Position numbers and translations under genes: made by a program. The notes under the pieces were generated by a model. It was not told the origin of the DNA. It worked only from the letters and a program-made list of their open reading frames with translations, and did not search any database. From contig NZ_JBNGPA010000003.1 in assembly GCF_050589845.1 (NCBI RefSeq), positions 186,001 to 250,000 on the forward strand: a DNA stretch of 64,000 nt. Reading direction: 5' to 3'. Source of the DNA: Carboxylicivirga agarovorans (lineage in GTDB: Bacteria > Bacteroidota > Bacteroidia > Bacteroidales > Marinilabiliaceae). Shown here one piece after another: positions 1-9,328 of the stretch. The stretch's first letter is position 1; the number at the start of each line of letters is the position of its first letter.

Positions 1-1400
1 CAAATAACCACAGAAGCATGATTACGGTCGCGGTATACCATACGTTTGACACGGTCCAGGTAGGCCTCCTCCCAATCAGGAGAACAGGTTAAACGGTTAT
101 CACCCTTATTACCGAAGCCGTGTGTTTCGATATTTCCTTCATCGATCAGGTAGATACCATATTGGTCGCACAATGCATACCATTCAGGCGTATTGGGATA
201 ATGGCTTGTTCTGACTGCATTGATATTATTTTGCTTCATCAGGATTATATCACGCATCATATCTTCAGTAGTCACATAATGTCCTGTTTCAGGATGATGT
301 TCATGACGGTTGGTTCCTTTAAACAATACGGCAACACGATTGATCAATAAGCGCCCTTCCTGGATCTCCACTTTGCGAAAACCGACCTTTTGCGGAATGA
401 CTTCAAGCAAATTATCATTCTTATCCTTCAGAGAGATCAATAGCTGATATAAATAGGGTGATTCGGCATTCCAGCTGTTGACCTGCTCAAGCATGTGCTC
501 TTCCGATTCAAAACGGATGATGCCCTTTTTCGCTTCCACAGCAAGCGAACCATTGAGCTGCTCATTACCAGATGCGTCCAGTAGCTGATAGTTAACTGTC
601 ACGGCTTTTTTGGACCCCGAAACGATTTCCCCGCTTAACTTAAATACTCCATCGGTGTATGTATCGTTTAATGATGCTGTTGTCACAAAATCGCGAATAT
701 GTGTTTGGGGAGTCGACCATAAGTACACATCACGGAAAATACCACTCAGGCGCCAGAAATCCTGATCTTCCAGGTATGAAGCATCGCTCCAGCGGTACAC
801 TTCAACGGCCAGTTGGTTAACTCCTTTTTGCAGGTAATTGGTGATATTGAACTCACCCGGTGTGCGGCTTCCCTGGCAATATCCCACTTTTTTTCCATTG
901 ATCCATAGGTAGTAGGCAGACTGCACGCCATCGAAATTTATATATACCTCACGACCATTCCAGCTTTCAGGAACTTCAAAGGTGTGACGGTATGAACCAA
1001 CAGGATTCCATTCTTTGGGTGCTCTTACTGCCTCTTTATCGAAAGGATAGGTGTCATTTGTATAGATGGGAATACCGAATCCATGAAGCTCCCAATTGGA
1101 TGGAACGGGTATTGTGCTCCACCCGGAATCATCAAAACTGCCTTTGTAAAAATCATGAGGCCGCGCTGCGGGCTTATCGGACCAATGAAAACGCCACTCA
1201 CCATTCAGGCTTTGATAATAATCTGATGCCGATCTGTCAAAGCTTAAAGCCGCCTTTTCAGAACCATAAACCATCATGGTCGTGTGTGGTAGCTCCTTAT
1301 TGACATGTAATACTTTCACATTATCCCATTCGAGCCGTTTACCTGCAAACGTTATACTCACGATCAGCATTAAAGCTTGCACCATTAAAACTTTCTTCAT
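1..1400 (-). CDS. GH2 beta-galactosidase-like enzyme, C-terminal part outside window
   Basis: About 466 residues read in one open frame from the ATG at 1400 to the window edge. The N-terminus (MKKVLMVQALMLIVSITFAG) is a signal peptide. A GH2 sugar-binding jelly-roll domain follows (LNGEWRFHWSDKP, then SYRHTFEVPESWNGREVYI), then an Ig-like domain, then the start of the TIM barrel with FKGTNRHEHHPETGH, VRTSHYPNTPEWY and IDEGNIETHGFGN. This order and these motifs are typical of LacZ-type GH2 enzymes, which remove terminal beta-galactose in the periplasm. The window ends at RDRNHASVVI, just before the expected catalytic Asn-Glu pair, so catalytic residues cannot be checked. It is the last gene seen of the HTCS-controlled PUL and probably acts on oligosaccharides released by the GH128 enzyme upstream. 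The exact substrate is not certain; GH2 also includes other beta-glycosidases. Confidence 0.88.
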   Translation of the reverse strand, partial: MKKVLMVQALMLIVSITFAGKRLEWDNVKVLHVNKELPHTTMMVYGSEKAALSFDRSASDYYQSLNGEWRFHWSDKPAARPHDFYKGSFDDSGWSTIPVPSNWELHGFGIPIYTNDTYPFDKEAVRAPKEWNPVGSYRHTFEVPESWNGREVYINFDGVQSAYYLWINGKKVGYCQGSRTPGEFNITNYLQKGVNQLAVEVYRWSDASYLEDQDFWRLSGIFRDVYLWSTPQTHIRDFVTTASLNDTYTDGVFKLSGEIVSGSKKAVTVNYQLLDASGNEQLNGSLAVEAKKGIIRFESEEHMLEQVNSWNAESPYLYQLLISLKDKNDNLLEVIPQKVGFRKVEIQEGRLLINRVAVLFKGTNRHEHHPETGHYVTTEDMMRDIILMKQNNINAVRTSHYPNTPEWYALCDQYGIYLIDEGNIETHGFGNKGDNRLTCSPDWEEAYLDRVKRMVYRDRNHASVVI

Positions 1401-1624
1401 CTTTCCGGTTTTGTTAAAATCCTTATTTCTTCTTGTTGCAAGGTTTGGGTCCTTAGGTTATTTCATTCGTTCTGATCCTACATCAATCTTTTCATACAAT
1501 TATCCTTTATACAATGATATCTGAACATTCTTGCATTTCAGGCAATACCATCCCATTTATGGCATCCGCTTAAATTACATATTGTCATATGCAGATAACC
1601 ACCAGACTGACTTAAGATCAAAAG

Positions 1625-1653
1625 GCAGCCAGCCGCTTATCACAGCTGACTGC
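1625..1653 (-). terminator. Possible terminator after the T9SS protein gene
   Basis: A 9-bp stem with one wobble (GCAGTCAGC against GCTGGCTGC on the minus strand) and an 11-nt loop, followed by a weak T-rich stretch. It lies 36 nt past the stop of the gene ending at 1689. The rest of 1401-1688 shows no gene. Confidence 0.35.
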
Positions 1654-1688
1654 TTTATTGGTACAGCAAACTATTATGCCTTTGTTCT

Positions 1689-2450
1689 TTATTTCAGCAT
1701 TACTTTTTTAGTATAGTGATCACCACTGACTGACGACAGTTTCAGCACATACAGGCCACGTGAATAAGCGCTCATATCAAGCGTCAGGTCATCGGCATTA
1801 GCGACTGTCTGATTTTTCACCAATTGACCGGCCGTATTATATACCTCAACAGCACTCAATGTTTCTGATGCCGTTATTCTGAAGATGCCGTTTGACGGGT
1901 TTGGTGCGACTGTCAGGTTGATCGTTTCGGCATCCTTAATTGATGTAGGTGTATCAAGCGTTAATTTCATATCATCCACATACATGGTGACTTCTTTAAA
2001 ATACATGTATGTTGTTAATACCACGTTCTGGGTAACAGATGGGGTGAAAGTAATGGATTTGCTCTGCCATGATGTGTTTGTACCTTCAGCTTTTAATGTG
2101 GTTCCGTCAACAACAACCTGAATAAAATGCTTCTTCCCTTCAGCCTGCATAGTTGATGCTGAATAGGTGTATTGCTTGCCACCCTGAAGCTCAATGGTTT
2201 TTCTCAGGTAGATATTCAATGTTGATCCTGGATTACATTTTGCGACATTAGCACCAGAAACAGCAGTTATTCCATTGGCTGCCGCATCCACTGCATTAAC
2301 GGTTCCCTCCCATACATCGTAACCTTCCGTCGTCAGGTTAACCGGTACTGTATAAGCTTCAAAATCATCAGACCAAACAGTTGTTTGAGCAATTGTTGCT
2401 ACACTAAAAGCCACAAACAGGGCCATAAAAAGTAAAGATTTTTTCATCAT
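1689..2450 (-). CDS. Secreted carbohydrate-binding-like protein with T9SS sorting domain
   Basis: 253 residues. Signal peptide (residues 1-21, ending SVATIAQ). Residues about 25-165 form a beta-rich single domain (WSDDFEAYTVP, later MYVDDMKL) resembling carbohydrate-binding jelly rolls; the closing YVDD strand is common in CBM4/9-like modules. Residues about 178-253 are a type A T9SS C-terminal sorting domain (VAPNPSNGIFRI, GLYVLKL, KKVMLK end), so the product should cross the outer membrane and be anchored or released outside the cell. No catalytic motif is visible. It lies directly downstream of the GH128-like gene, so it probably binds the same polysaccharide at the surface. The binding role is inference; the T9SS domain is clear. 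Confidence 0.8.
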   Translation of the reverse strand: MMKKSLLFMALFVAFSVATIAQTTVWSDDFEAYTVPVNLTTEGYDVWEGTVNAVDAAANGITAVSGANVAKCNPGSTLNIYLRKTIELQGGKQYTYSASTMQAEGKKHFIQVVVDGTTLKAEGTNTSWQSKSITFTPSVTQNVVLTTYMYFKEVTMYVDDMKLTLDTPTSIKDAETINLTVAPNPSNGIFRITASETLSAVEVYNTAGQLVKNQTVANADDLTLDMSAYSRGLYVLKLSSVSGDHYTKKVMLK

Positions 2451-2482
2451 ATAAAATTTAGTTAAAATAAAATACTGATAGC

Positions 2483-2503
2483 GGAGGGGATTGAATCCCC
2501 TCC
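2483..2503 (-). terminator. Intercistronic hairpin after the GH128-like gene
   Basis: Perfect 9-bp stem GGAGGGGAT / ATCCCCTCC with a 3-nt loop, 20 nt past the stop at 2523. The sequence after the stem on the minus strand is AT-rich rather than a clean T-run, so it may attenuate or protect the mRNA 3' end rather than fully terminate. Confidence 0.5.
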
Positions 2504-2522
2504 TTTATGGGTATGATTGAGA

Positions 2523-3899
2523 CTATTTCTCCCTGGCTATTACTTCGTCAATTAAACATGGCGATGTTCCTTTTCCTTTCCAGAAAGTAAAACGCAGGTT
2601 AGAAACCCCGTCAGGAACGGTAAATTCATAGGAAATAGTTTCCCACTGATTAGTTTCGGATGCTTTAACGGGTACAGCTTCTGCCGGTAAAGTCAGCTTC
2701 GTATTGGTATCGTGATCTTTAATAATCATTTTAATACCGCCATCGGGACCTAACCACTTCACTGAATAGGTGATGCTCAATGTTTTACCCGCTGTTACAG
2801 GGAATTTGGTGTTAAGTCCGGAATCACCGCTCCAACCGTTTAACATCTTGCAGGCCCATCCTTCAACGGCATCATCAGGCTCAGCCGCGAACTGATAGCC
2901 ATACCATCCAACGGTTTTGGCGAGTGCCTCAGCCTCCGACAGTTTATCTGTTGTCCCATAAACATTGTAGTTTCCAAAGTTGCCGTTTTCAACCAGGTTA
3001 CCTTCCACATTATCATAGATAGGAGCTTCAATTCCTGGTCCTATTTCTTCATTGGGAGTGTAAGAGGCATAATACTGTCCCAAAGGCGTCATGTTATTAT
3101 CTTCGTCGAACAAGGCAGACGGAGCCAGGGCCGCATTATCAGGCTGACCTGAGAACCACGCGTATCTTTCAACATAATCAAGAGCATCCAACTGCGGCAG
3201 AACAGCTTTCATAAAAGCCAGTACCTGTTCCGGTGTATATCTGTTATCATCAACAGTAGCTGCATTCCAGTCGGCCACTGCAAACTCGGTAATCCAGATC
3301 GGCAATCCATAAGCCTCATATACTTCCTTTACTTTTTGTAAGAACGATTCCGCATTTGGACCAGGGTACCTGTGCATGGCTACAAAATCAATACGTAAAC
3401 CTTCTGCTTTCGCGCGTGCCATAAACTCATTCATCCATTCATTGGTACCACCTACGGGAGCCGGACTACCAAGCGGCAAACCTATTGACTCTAACTTAGG
3501 CCATAAGGCAATAGCCTCATCAACAGTCATATTTGCCTGCTCTTCACCGTCTGGTTCGTTAAAACCCAGAACATACTGTATCTTACCCTCAGCCTTTAAC
3601 TGCTTCAGGTACTCCACTTTTTCATCGCTTACCTGGCGCCCCCAGAACATAGGAACAAACTCAATATTTTCCGGCTCCATATCCTTCAACTCGTGCCCCC
3701 ATGAATAATGCCAATGTCCTTTCAGGTCAGAAACACGTGACGACCAGGTAAAACCATTGGTGGTTAAACATACGCCTTTCTTGGTAACTGTTGTCGGGAT
3801 ATCTTCCTTTGGAGGTAATTCATGATCAAATCCCGGTGTCTCCTTCTCACATGCCGTTAAGAATACCACGGCACTTATTATCATTAGTAATTTTTTCAT
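2523..3899 (-). CDS. GH128-type endo-beta-1,3-glucanase-like lipoprotein with CBM
   Basis: 458 residues. Lipoprotein signal with lipobox LTAC (Cys17). The catalytic domain (about 40-285) carries LGFNEPD (Glu115, likely acid/base) and WITEFA (Glu205, likely nucleophile), the signature of the GH128 / Asl1-like clan GH-A barrel, known for endo-beta-1,3-glucanases. Residues about 303-458 form a CBM4/9-like jelly roll (ENGNFGNYN start, DEVIAREK end). As a lipoprotein of a SusCD PUL it would sit in the outer membrane, probably facing out, and cut beta-1,3-glucan into oligosaccharides for import. It follows SusD by 80 nt. The family call is strong; laminarin-type substrate is inference, since the GH2 partner looks like a beta-galactosidase and a mixed substrate is possible. 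Confidence 0.85.
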   Translation of the reverse strand: MKKLLMIISAVVFLTACEKETPGFDHELPPKEDIPTTVTKKGVCLTTNGFTWSSRVSDLKGHWHYSWGHELKDMEPENIEFVPMFWGRQVSDEKVEYLKQLKAEGKIQYVLGFNEPDGEEQANMTVDEAIALWPKLESIGLPLGSPAPVGGTNEWMNEFMARAKAEGLRIDFVAMHRYPGPNAESFLQKVKEVYEAYGLPIWITEFAVADWNAATVDDNRYTPEQVLAFMKAVLPQLDALDYVERYAWFSGQPDNAALAPSALFDEDNNMTPLGQYYASYTPNEEIGPGIEAPIYDNVEGNLVENGNFGNYNVYGTTDKLSEAEALAKTVGWYGYQFAAEPDDAVEGWACKMLNGWSGDSGLNTKFPVTAGKTLSITYSVKWLGPDGGIKMIIKDHDTNTKLTLPAEAVPVKASETNQWETISYEFTVPDGVSNLRFTFWKGKGTSPCLIDEVIAREK

Positions 3900-3924
3900 T
3901 TCAATATTGTTTAACAGATGAAAA

Positions 3925-3968
3925 GAGAGGGCAAAAGCTAAACTTCAGGTGCTCCTGCCCCTTTTTTT
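3925..3968 (-). terminator. Weak SusD-downstream hairpin
   Basis: GGGGCA and TGCCCT arms separated by about 25 nt lie between the susD stop (3980) and the next ATG. The stem is imperfect, and the best T-run is on the plus strand. It may be a partial attenuator after susD. Confidence 0.28.
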
Positions 3969-3979
3969 TATCACTTTAG

Positions 3980-5533
3980 CTATTGCCAGGCCGGATGTTG
4001 AACAAGGTTCTTATTCACATCAATTTCTTCCTGTGGAATGGCAAACACCTCAGACTTTTCGCCCTGGTATAATGGCACGTAACCTTTAACTGCATCAGCA
4101 GCAATGCGATTATATCCTTCTTCCATTTCACCCCAGCGTTTCAGATCATAAAAGCGCAGACCTTCAAAAGCCAGTTCCACACGACGCTCGTGACGAACGA
4201 TCTCTCTTAACTGGTCCTGTGACAGGCCGGCTCCTTCAACAGATTCAACCGTTGGCATATTGACACGTTGGCGTACATCATTGATTAAACTGTATACTTC
4301 CTGGCCCACTTCACCTGTTTCAATAAGGGCTTCAGCACGCATTAACAGTACATCGGCATAACGGATCAGGTAAAAATCCTGTGATCCGGCCTCAAACACC
4401 GCTCTCTCGTATACATCCACATCATCGCGCACATATTTCTTCAATCCAAACTTTGTATTTGTGTTGCCTGCAAATATCTTTTCAGGATCCTTCAGGAAGA
4501 TATCGCCTTTGAAATAGACAGATGCTATTGCCCGTGGATCACGATTTTCCTTGGGGTCTGCAGGATTATATATGGATGCGGGGTCATCGATAGGTAAGCC
4601 ATCATTACAGTAATAATCATTAACCATGTTAGGCATTGGTTGCACATCCACTTTTGGTTTTGGCAGGTAGGTTGCTGAAAATTTCTCACCATTACTATAT
4701 AGGTCTCCGTACAGGAACTTAACAGGGAACACTATTTCATTTGAATTTTCACCATCATAAGTGAACAGCGTTTCATAATCAGGATCGAGACCGTAACCCA
4801 GGGTTAACAATTCCCGTGTAGCCTCAAGCACATCGCTATGCTGTTCCCGGTACAATGCCACCCTTGATAAAAGGCCCAGTGCAGCCCCTTTGGTTGCATA
4901 TCCATATTCCTTTTCATCCTGATCTGCAGGCAAAGGCAAAATATCAATCGCCTTATCTAGATCATCAAATACCTGTTGCCATAATTCATCCTCGGTATTT
5001 TTAGCCACATAAGCCTCTTCAAGAGTTTGTGGTTCTGTTATCAGCGGAGCTTCTTCAAAGTACAAAGCTACGTGATAATAGAAGAGGGCTCGCAGGAAAT
5101 AAGCCTGACCCAGATAGTTATTCTTGTCTTCTTCTGAAATGACTGTTTCATCCATCATTCCAATATTTTTGATGGCCGAATTTGAGCGTACGATTCCTTT
5201 ATACAGATCACTCCATAATCCGCTAAAAAACCAGTGCGAAGGATCGATACTTCCAACGACGAAAATACCTCCGCCTTCCCATTTCCAGGCGTTATACTCA
5301 TTATCAGACAGGCAATCATAGGCGGGCATTCCCAGGCCACCGTTCAGATGGCCACCATACATACCATTGGCCTGCAGTACAGTATAAATACCATTTATTC
5401 CCAATCGTGCATCATTGGCACTTTTCCAAAAATTATCTTCGGCAATATTTGTTGGGTCCTCTAATGTTAAAAACTCCTCCGAACACCCGAAGCTAAACAG
5501 GGCTATTGCGATATATATTAAAAACTTTTTCAT
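3980..5533 (-). CDS. susD: SusD/RagB-family outer-membrane glycan-binding lipoprotein
   Basis: 517 residues from the ATG at 5533. This start is chosen because MKKFLIYIAIALFSFGCSEE gives a proper lipoprotein signal (Cys17) and GAGGAA sits directly upstream; a longer open frame to 5575 overlaps susC and lacks a signal peptide. SusD features include EDPTNIAEDNFWKSANDARL near the start, the TPR-like helical core (LGQAYFLRALFYYHVALYF), IRYADVLLMRAEALIETG, and ERRVELAFEGLRFYDLKRWG near the C-terminus. SusD caps the paired SusC barrel and hands oligosaccharides to it. It follows susC by 19 nt, as in typical pairs. Substrate probably matches the GH128-like and GH2 genes downstream. Confidence 0.95.
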   Translation of the reverse strand: MKKFLIYIAIALFSFGCSEEFLTLEDPTNIAEDNFWKSANDARLGINGIYTVLQANGMYGGHLNGGLGMPAYDCLSDNEYNAWKWEGGGIFVVGSIDPSHWFFSGLWSDLYKGIVRSNSAIKNIGMMDETVISEEDKNNYLGQAYFLRALFYYHVALYFEEAPLITEPQTLEEAYVAKNTEDELWQQVFDDLDKAIDILPLPADQDEKEYGYATKGAALGLLSRVALYREQHSDVLEATRELLTLGYGLDPDYETLFTYDGENSNEIVFPVKFLYGDLYSNGEKFSATYLPKPKVDVQPMPNMVNDYYCNDGLPIDDPASIYNPADPKENRDPRAIASVYFKGDIFLKDPEKIFAGNTNTKFGLKKYVRDDVDVYERAVFEAGSQDFYLIRYADVLLMRAEALIETGEVGQEVYSLINDVRQRVNMPTVESVEGAGLSQDQLREIVRHERRVELAFEGLRFYDLKRWGEMEEGYNRIAADAVKGYVPLYQGEKSEVFAIPQEEIDVNKNLVQHPAWQ

Positions 5534-5552
5534 TTCCTCTAAGCTTTTCTGA

Positions 5553-8500
5553 TTAGAATGATACATTAACACCAACGGTATAAACCTTTGTTAAAGGCAC
5601 ATTACGTGCATTAATATTGGTTGATTTTCTCTCGGGGTCGAAGTGATCCATGCGAGTAAATGTCAACAGGTTCTGGCCTGAAACAAATACTCTGAATTTA
5701 TCAATACCCACCTGTGACATAATTGATTTTGGCAGTGTATAACCCAATTCCAGGTTTTTCAATCGCAGATATGAACCATCTTCAACGTAAAAACTTGACA
5801 CTCTGTCGTTCTGGAAATTACGTCCCAAACGAGGTAAGGCGGCGCTGGGATTTTCTTCAGTCCAACGATCTTTCCAGTAACTTAATACATTTCTACGGTC
5901 ATCAGTCATGGGTGTCTGACCATTACCCATCATGATACGATCAACGTCGGCAAGACCCTGGAAATTCATACTCATGTCAAAACCCTTGTATGCTGCAGAT
6001 GCATTAAAGCTGTATATCCATTTTGGATGGGGATTACCGATCACCACGCGGTCATCATCGTTGATAACACCATCACCAGCATCCGGTATTCCATCGCCAT
6101 TAGTATCAACCGTTAACTGGTCTTTATAACGAATATCTCCGGGCGAAGTGGTAGTACCGCCAAATTGTGTCGGTGCATCAGCCACTTCTTCTGGTGTCTG
6201 GAAAATTTTGACAGCCTCCAGCCCATAGTAGGCATTGAACGCTTCTCCTACTCTGACAATTGATGAGTTGGTAATTGTCTCTTCTCCACCTGCTCCAAGG
6301 CTTGTTACCTCATTCAGGAACATATTGGTCACATTACCACCGATAGAGAACTCAAAATCACCTGTCTTCTGGAAATAATTGATACCCAGCTCCCATCCTT
6401 TATTTATGATATCACCAACATTTTGAGCCGGTAATGAGGATACTCCTAAGGTTGAAGGTATCGGGAAGTTTTGATACAATACATCTTTACTTTCCCGTTC
6501 GAAATAATCGGCGACAAGCTGCAATCGGTTATTCAAAAATCCTGCATCCAGACCAATGTCAAACTGAGTTGTTTCCTCCCATGAAATGGCCGGGTTAGCC
6601 AATGATGTCAGTGCAACACCACCAACAGCCGCCTCTTCTGTGCCAAGCACATAGTCAAGCCCCGAGTTATAGGCCTGGCTGTATGCGTATCTTTTTACCG
6701 CACGGTCGTTTCCACTAACACCCCAGCTACCACGTAGCTTCAAATTTGCCAATAGATTAGACAGGCTTTCCATGAAAGGTTCTTCGCTTATACGCCATCC
6801 ACCTGAGAATGAAGGAAAGACACCGTATTTATTATCGGGTCCAAAACGGCTGGAACCATCGCGTCTTAAATTGGCCTCAAGCAGGTAGCGATCTTTAAAT
6901 GAGTAGTTAAGACGACCAAAAACAGAGAACCATGATTCTTCCCACTTACTACCTCCTACGGCAGGATCAAGTACACCACCCGCACCCAGTTCTTCCAGAT
7001 CATCAGACGGGAAATTTGACAAAGAGCCATTGAAACCGTCACTCGTTTCATAGATAACTGAGGTACCAAGCATTGCAGTAACATTATGCTCCCCAAATTC
7101 ACGTGTGTATTTAGCCACGTTTTCGTTCATCAGCTTGTAGTAGAAAGCAGCTTCGTTTTTAAGTGAGTTAAACTCATTGTAGTTAACGAGATCACCATTC
7201 CAGTCACGCATCTCCCAGCGTGGCATAAAGTCAGAAATGTTGGTGAATCGTAAATTAATGGTTCCGCTTGACTCAATGGATAAGCCTGGAAGAAGGGTCA
7301 TATTCAGGGCCAGGCGATCATTGATGGTATACTGATCTTCTTCATAGTTACCAAGGTTCAGCTCACGCACCGCATTCTTCGTCATTAATGATGCATTGTC
7401 ATTATAAAAAGCGCCGTCTACATGACCATATTCACCATTGGACAGATAAACAGGTATAGTAGGTGCATTGCGCGAGAACTGGTACATTATTTCGTTAACG
7501 GCATCGGCACCACCTTTAGGACCGTTAAAAGCTTTCCAGTATCCGTTAAAGTTATTGCTGATGGTTAACCAGTCTTTTACTTTGCTGTTCAGATTCAAAC
7601 GGAAATTGTAACGCTGGGACTTGTATTTACCTACCAGAATGGCATCCTGGTCCAGGTAACCCAATGATAAGCGGAACTTTGTTTTTTTGTTACCTCCCGA
7701 CAATGACAGGTAATGGTTTTGAATAGGAGCCTGTTCCAATACATGATCGGCCCAATTTGTCTGGGCAAACTGATCGGGAGCCTGACCATTTTTGATCAGT
7801 TCGATCTGCTCTGGCGTATAACGTACGATATTTCCTTCATTGGCAAACTTCTCGTTGATCAGTTCAGCATAGTCTACGGCATTCAGATATTCAGGTATGA
7901 TGGTTGCCTCCTGCAAACCAAAATAGTTGTTGTACTCAACTTTTACATCACCTTCTTTACCTGCCTTTGTAGTTACGATGATAACACCATTGGCACCACG
8001 AGCACCATAGATAGCACTAGCCGAGGCATCTTTCAATACCGAAATGGATTCTATATCAGACGGTGCCAGGTTATTGAATTCGGCCATTGAGGAGAAAAGC
8101 ATTCCATCAATGACAATCAGTGGATTTGTTTCACCACCAAAGGTTCCGACACCACGGATCTGAACCGATGCACCATCACTTCCCGGCAGTCCGTTACCCT
8201 GTGTCAACTGAACACCGGTAAAACGCCCGTACATTAATTGCGAACTATTGGTGACAGGCTGATTGACCGCCTCATCCATTTTAACCGTGCTGACGGCTCC
8301 GGTGAGGTTGACTTTCTTTTGGGTACCATATCCTACTACCACTACTTCATCAACGCCAACCATCTCGTCTGTCATCGTTACATTAATAACAGACTGGCTG
8401 CCAACGGGTATTTCCTGGGTTTTCATTCCAATAAATGAGAAAACGATTGATGCCGCTTCTTCATTCACCGAAAGATTGTATTGACCATCCAGGTTAGTAA

Positions 8501-8675
8501 TGGTACCATTGGCCGTGCCCTTCTCGATAACAGAAACACCCGGAATTGGTTGCCCATTACTGTCATTGACCGTACCTGTAACCAGCTTATTCTGTGCTAA
8601 TGCAGATAAGCTATAAGTAAAGATCATTCCGAATATCAGGAGTAATCGACTTAATCTTACATGTTTCAAATTCAT
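5553..8675 (-). CDS. susC: SusC/RagA-family TonB-dependent transporter (HTCS PUL)
   Basis: 1040 residues from the ATG at 8675; a TTG at 8720 would add 15 residues in front of the signal and is less likely. Signal peptide ending SLSALAQ. Then a carboxypeptidase-D-like domain (VTGTVNDSNGQPIPGVSVIEKG), TonB box region (VDEVVVVGYGTQKK), plug domain (IRGVGTFGG, IDGMLFSS, SVLKDASASAIYGARGANGV) and a long beta-barrel ending in VYTVGVNVSF with terminal Phe. There is no STN domain, which fits control by the hybrid two-component regulator upstream rather than by sigma/FecR. It imports oligosaccharides across the outer membrane with SusD. Substrate is inferred from the downstream hydrolases. Confidence 0.96.
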   Translation of the reverse strand: MNLKHVRLSRLLLIFGMIFTYSLSALAQNKLVTGTVNDSNGQPIPGVSVIEKGTANGTITNLDGQYNLSVNEEAASIVFSFIGMKTQEIPVGSQSVINVTMTDEMVGVDEVVVVGYGTQKKVNLTGAVSTVKMDEAVNQPVTNSSQLMYGRFTGVQLTQGNGLPGSDGASVQIRGVGTFGGETNPLIVIDGMLFSSMAEFNNLAPSDIESISVLKDASASAIYGARGANGVIIVTTKAGKEGDVKVEYNNYFGLQEATIIPEYLNAVDYAELINEKFANEGNIVRYTPEQIELIKNGQAPDQFAQTNWADHVLEQAPIQNHYLSLSGGNKKTKFRLSLGYLDQDAILVGKYKSQRYNFRLNLNSKVKDWLTISNNFNGYWKAFNGPKGGADAVNEIMYQFSRNAPTIPVYLSNGEYGHVDGAFYNDNASLMTKNAVRELNLGNYEEDQYTINDRLALNMTLLPGLSIESSGTINLRFTNISDFMPRWEMRDWNGDLVNYNEFNSLKNEAAFYYKLMNENVAKYTREFGEHNVTAMLGTSVIYETSDGFNGSLSNFPSDDLEELGAGGVLDPAVGGSKWEESWFSVFGRLNYSFKDRYLLEANLRRDGSSRFGPDNKYGVFPSFSGGWRISEEPFMESLSNLLANLKLRGSWGVSGNDRAVKRYAYSQAYNSGLDYVLGTEEAAVGGVALTSLANPAISWEETTQFDIGLDAGFLNNRLQLVADYFERESKDVLYQNFPIPSTLGVSSLPAQNVGDIINKGWELGINYFQKTGDFEFSIGGNVTNMFLNEVTSLGAGGEETITNSSIVRVGEAFNAYYGLEAVKIFQTPEEVADAPTQFGGTTTSPGDIRYKDQLTVDTNGDGIPDAGDGVINDDDRVVIGNPHPKWIYSFNASAAYKGFDMSMNFQGLADVDRIMMGNGQTPMTDDRRNVLSYWKDRWTEENPSAALPRLGRNFQNDRVSSFYVEDGSYLRLKNLELGYTLPKSIMSQVGIDKFRVFVSGQNLLTFTRMDHFDPERKSTNINARNVPLTKVYTVGVNVSF

Positions 8676-8726
8676 AACAATTGGATTTAATCTTGGTATA
8701 TTATTAGTTATTTGTTTCAATGTGCC

Positions 8727-8840
8727 CTAGTTTATAAATATAATCAGCGTAATTGCCAGCAATACTGCTAATACCATATAAAGCAGGGCCTTGGTTTTTT
8801 TTGCACTCTTGAGTTGACTTTCCAGTTCGTTCGTTTTCAT
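8727..8840 (-). CDS. 37-residue predicted single-pass membrane protein upstream of susC
   Basis: An open frame from ATG 8840 to TAG 8727 encodes MKTNELESQLKSAKKTKALL followed by YMVLAVLLAITLIIFIN. The first half is charged and helix-prone. The second half is a clean transmembrane segment with positive residues (KKTK) just before it, which predicts a cytoplasmic N-terminus. It lies between the HTCS gene and susC, 51 nt before the susC ATG, in the same direction, so it should be on the susC transcript. I do not recognise a family. It could be a small membrane regulator or chaperone of the locus, or a translated leader. The amphipathic-plus-TM pattern argues against chance, but the short length keeps confidence moderate. 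Confidence 0.5.
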   Translation of the reverse strand: MKTNELESQLKSAKKTKALLYMVLAVLLAITLIIFIN

Positions 8841-9328
8841 TTTAATGACTCATTATTTGTTCCCTTATCAATGCTCCATCCGGATGGAGTTTTTACATGG
8901 TGCAAATTGAAAATATAAGCTAACACGGCATAGGACGGACCCCTCAATCGAAAAGGTAAATTCGTTCAAATGCTATTCGGAAATATTTTCAGGAAAAGGG
9001 GGGGTAATTATTCACATGCGCATGCTAAATTACAGCATACCTGATGGTTTAACATTTTTAAACAACTGAAAACATAATGATAATATTTGGGCATCATGTA
9101 AGCATTCTGTCTTCGTATCATACAAAAAGTGACATACAACAAAGACTGCCTTAAGCTTAAAAACAACCTTGTATGTACGAAAAAAAGTGAGGCTCTTAAT
9201 ACTTCTGATTCAAGCAAGGGGCGCAAATAGTTAGCCTGCGACTATTCAATATAATGGGTACATTGCCGGTTTTCACTTGTTCGTTGTTTGAGAGAAATGT
9301 TTTTTATCAGGAACACCTCAAACCGGCT
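8841..9328. promoter_or_regulatory. Gap between HTCS gene and susC: probable PUL promoter region
   Basis: 488 bases without a convincing gene between the HTCS stop and the small ORF before susC. This is where an HTCS-activated promoter is expected. I see a 16-bp perfect palindrome (8874-8889), an AT-rich stretch just upstream of it, a G7 run near 8998-9004 and a CATGCGCATG palindrome at 9015-9024. No clear Bacteroidota -7/-33 pair could be fixed by eye. A 72-residue open frame at 9008-9226 on the minus strand has no protein-like features. Confidence 0.45.
8874..8889. repeat. Perfect 16-bp palindrome upstream of the small ORF and susC
   Basis: CTCCATCCGGATGGAG, its own reverse complement, 34 nt upstream of the small ORF start. 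It could be an operator, or in RNA a 6-bp stem with a CCGG tetraloop in the 5' leader. It is isolated in AT-rich sequence. Confidence 0.55.

Noticed and set aside
5532..5575. Longer SusD start overlapping susC
   Set aside because: The extra residues have no signal peptide; the ATG at 5533 gives a perfect lipoprotein signal with GAGGAA upstream.
9015..9024. CATGCGCATG palindrome
   Set aside because: Short and likely by chance; no second copy found.
9008..9226. 72-residue minus-strand ORF between HTCS and susC
   Set aside because: Odd composition, no ribosome-binding site or domain; probably part of the promoter region.
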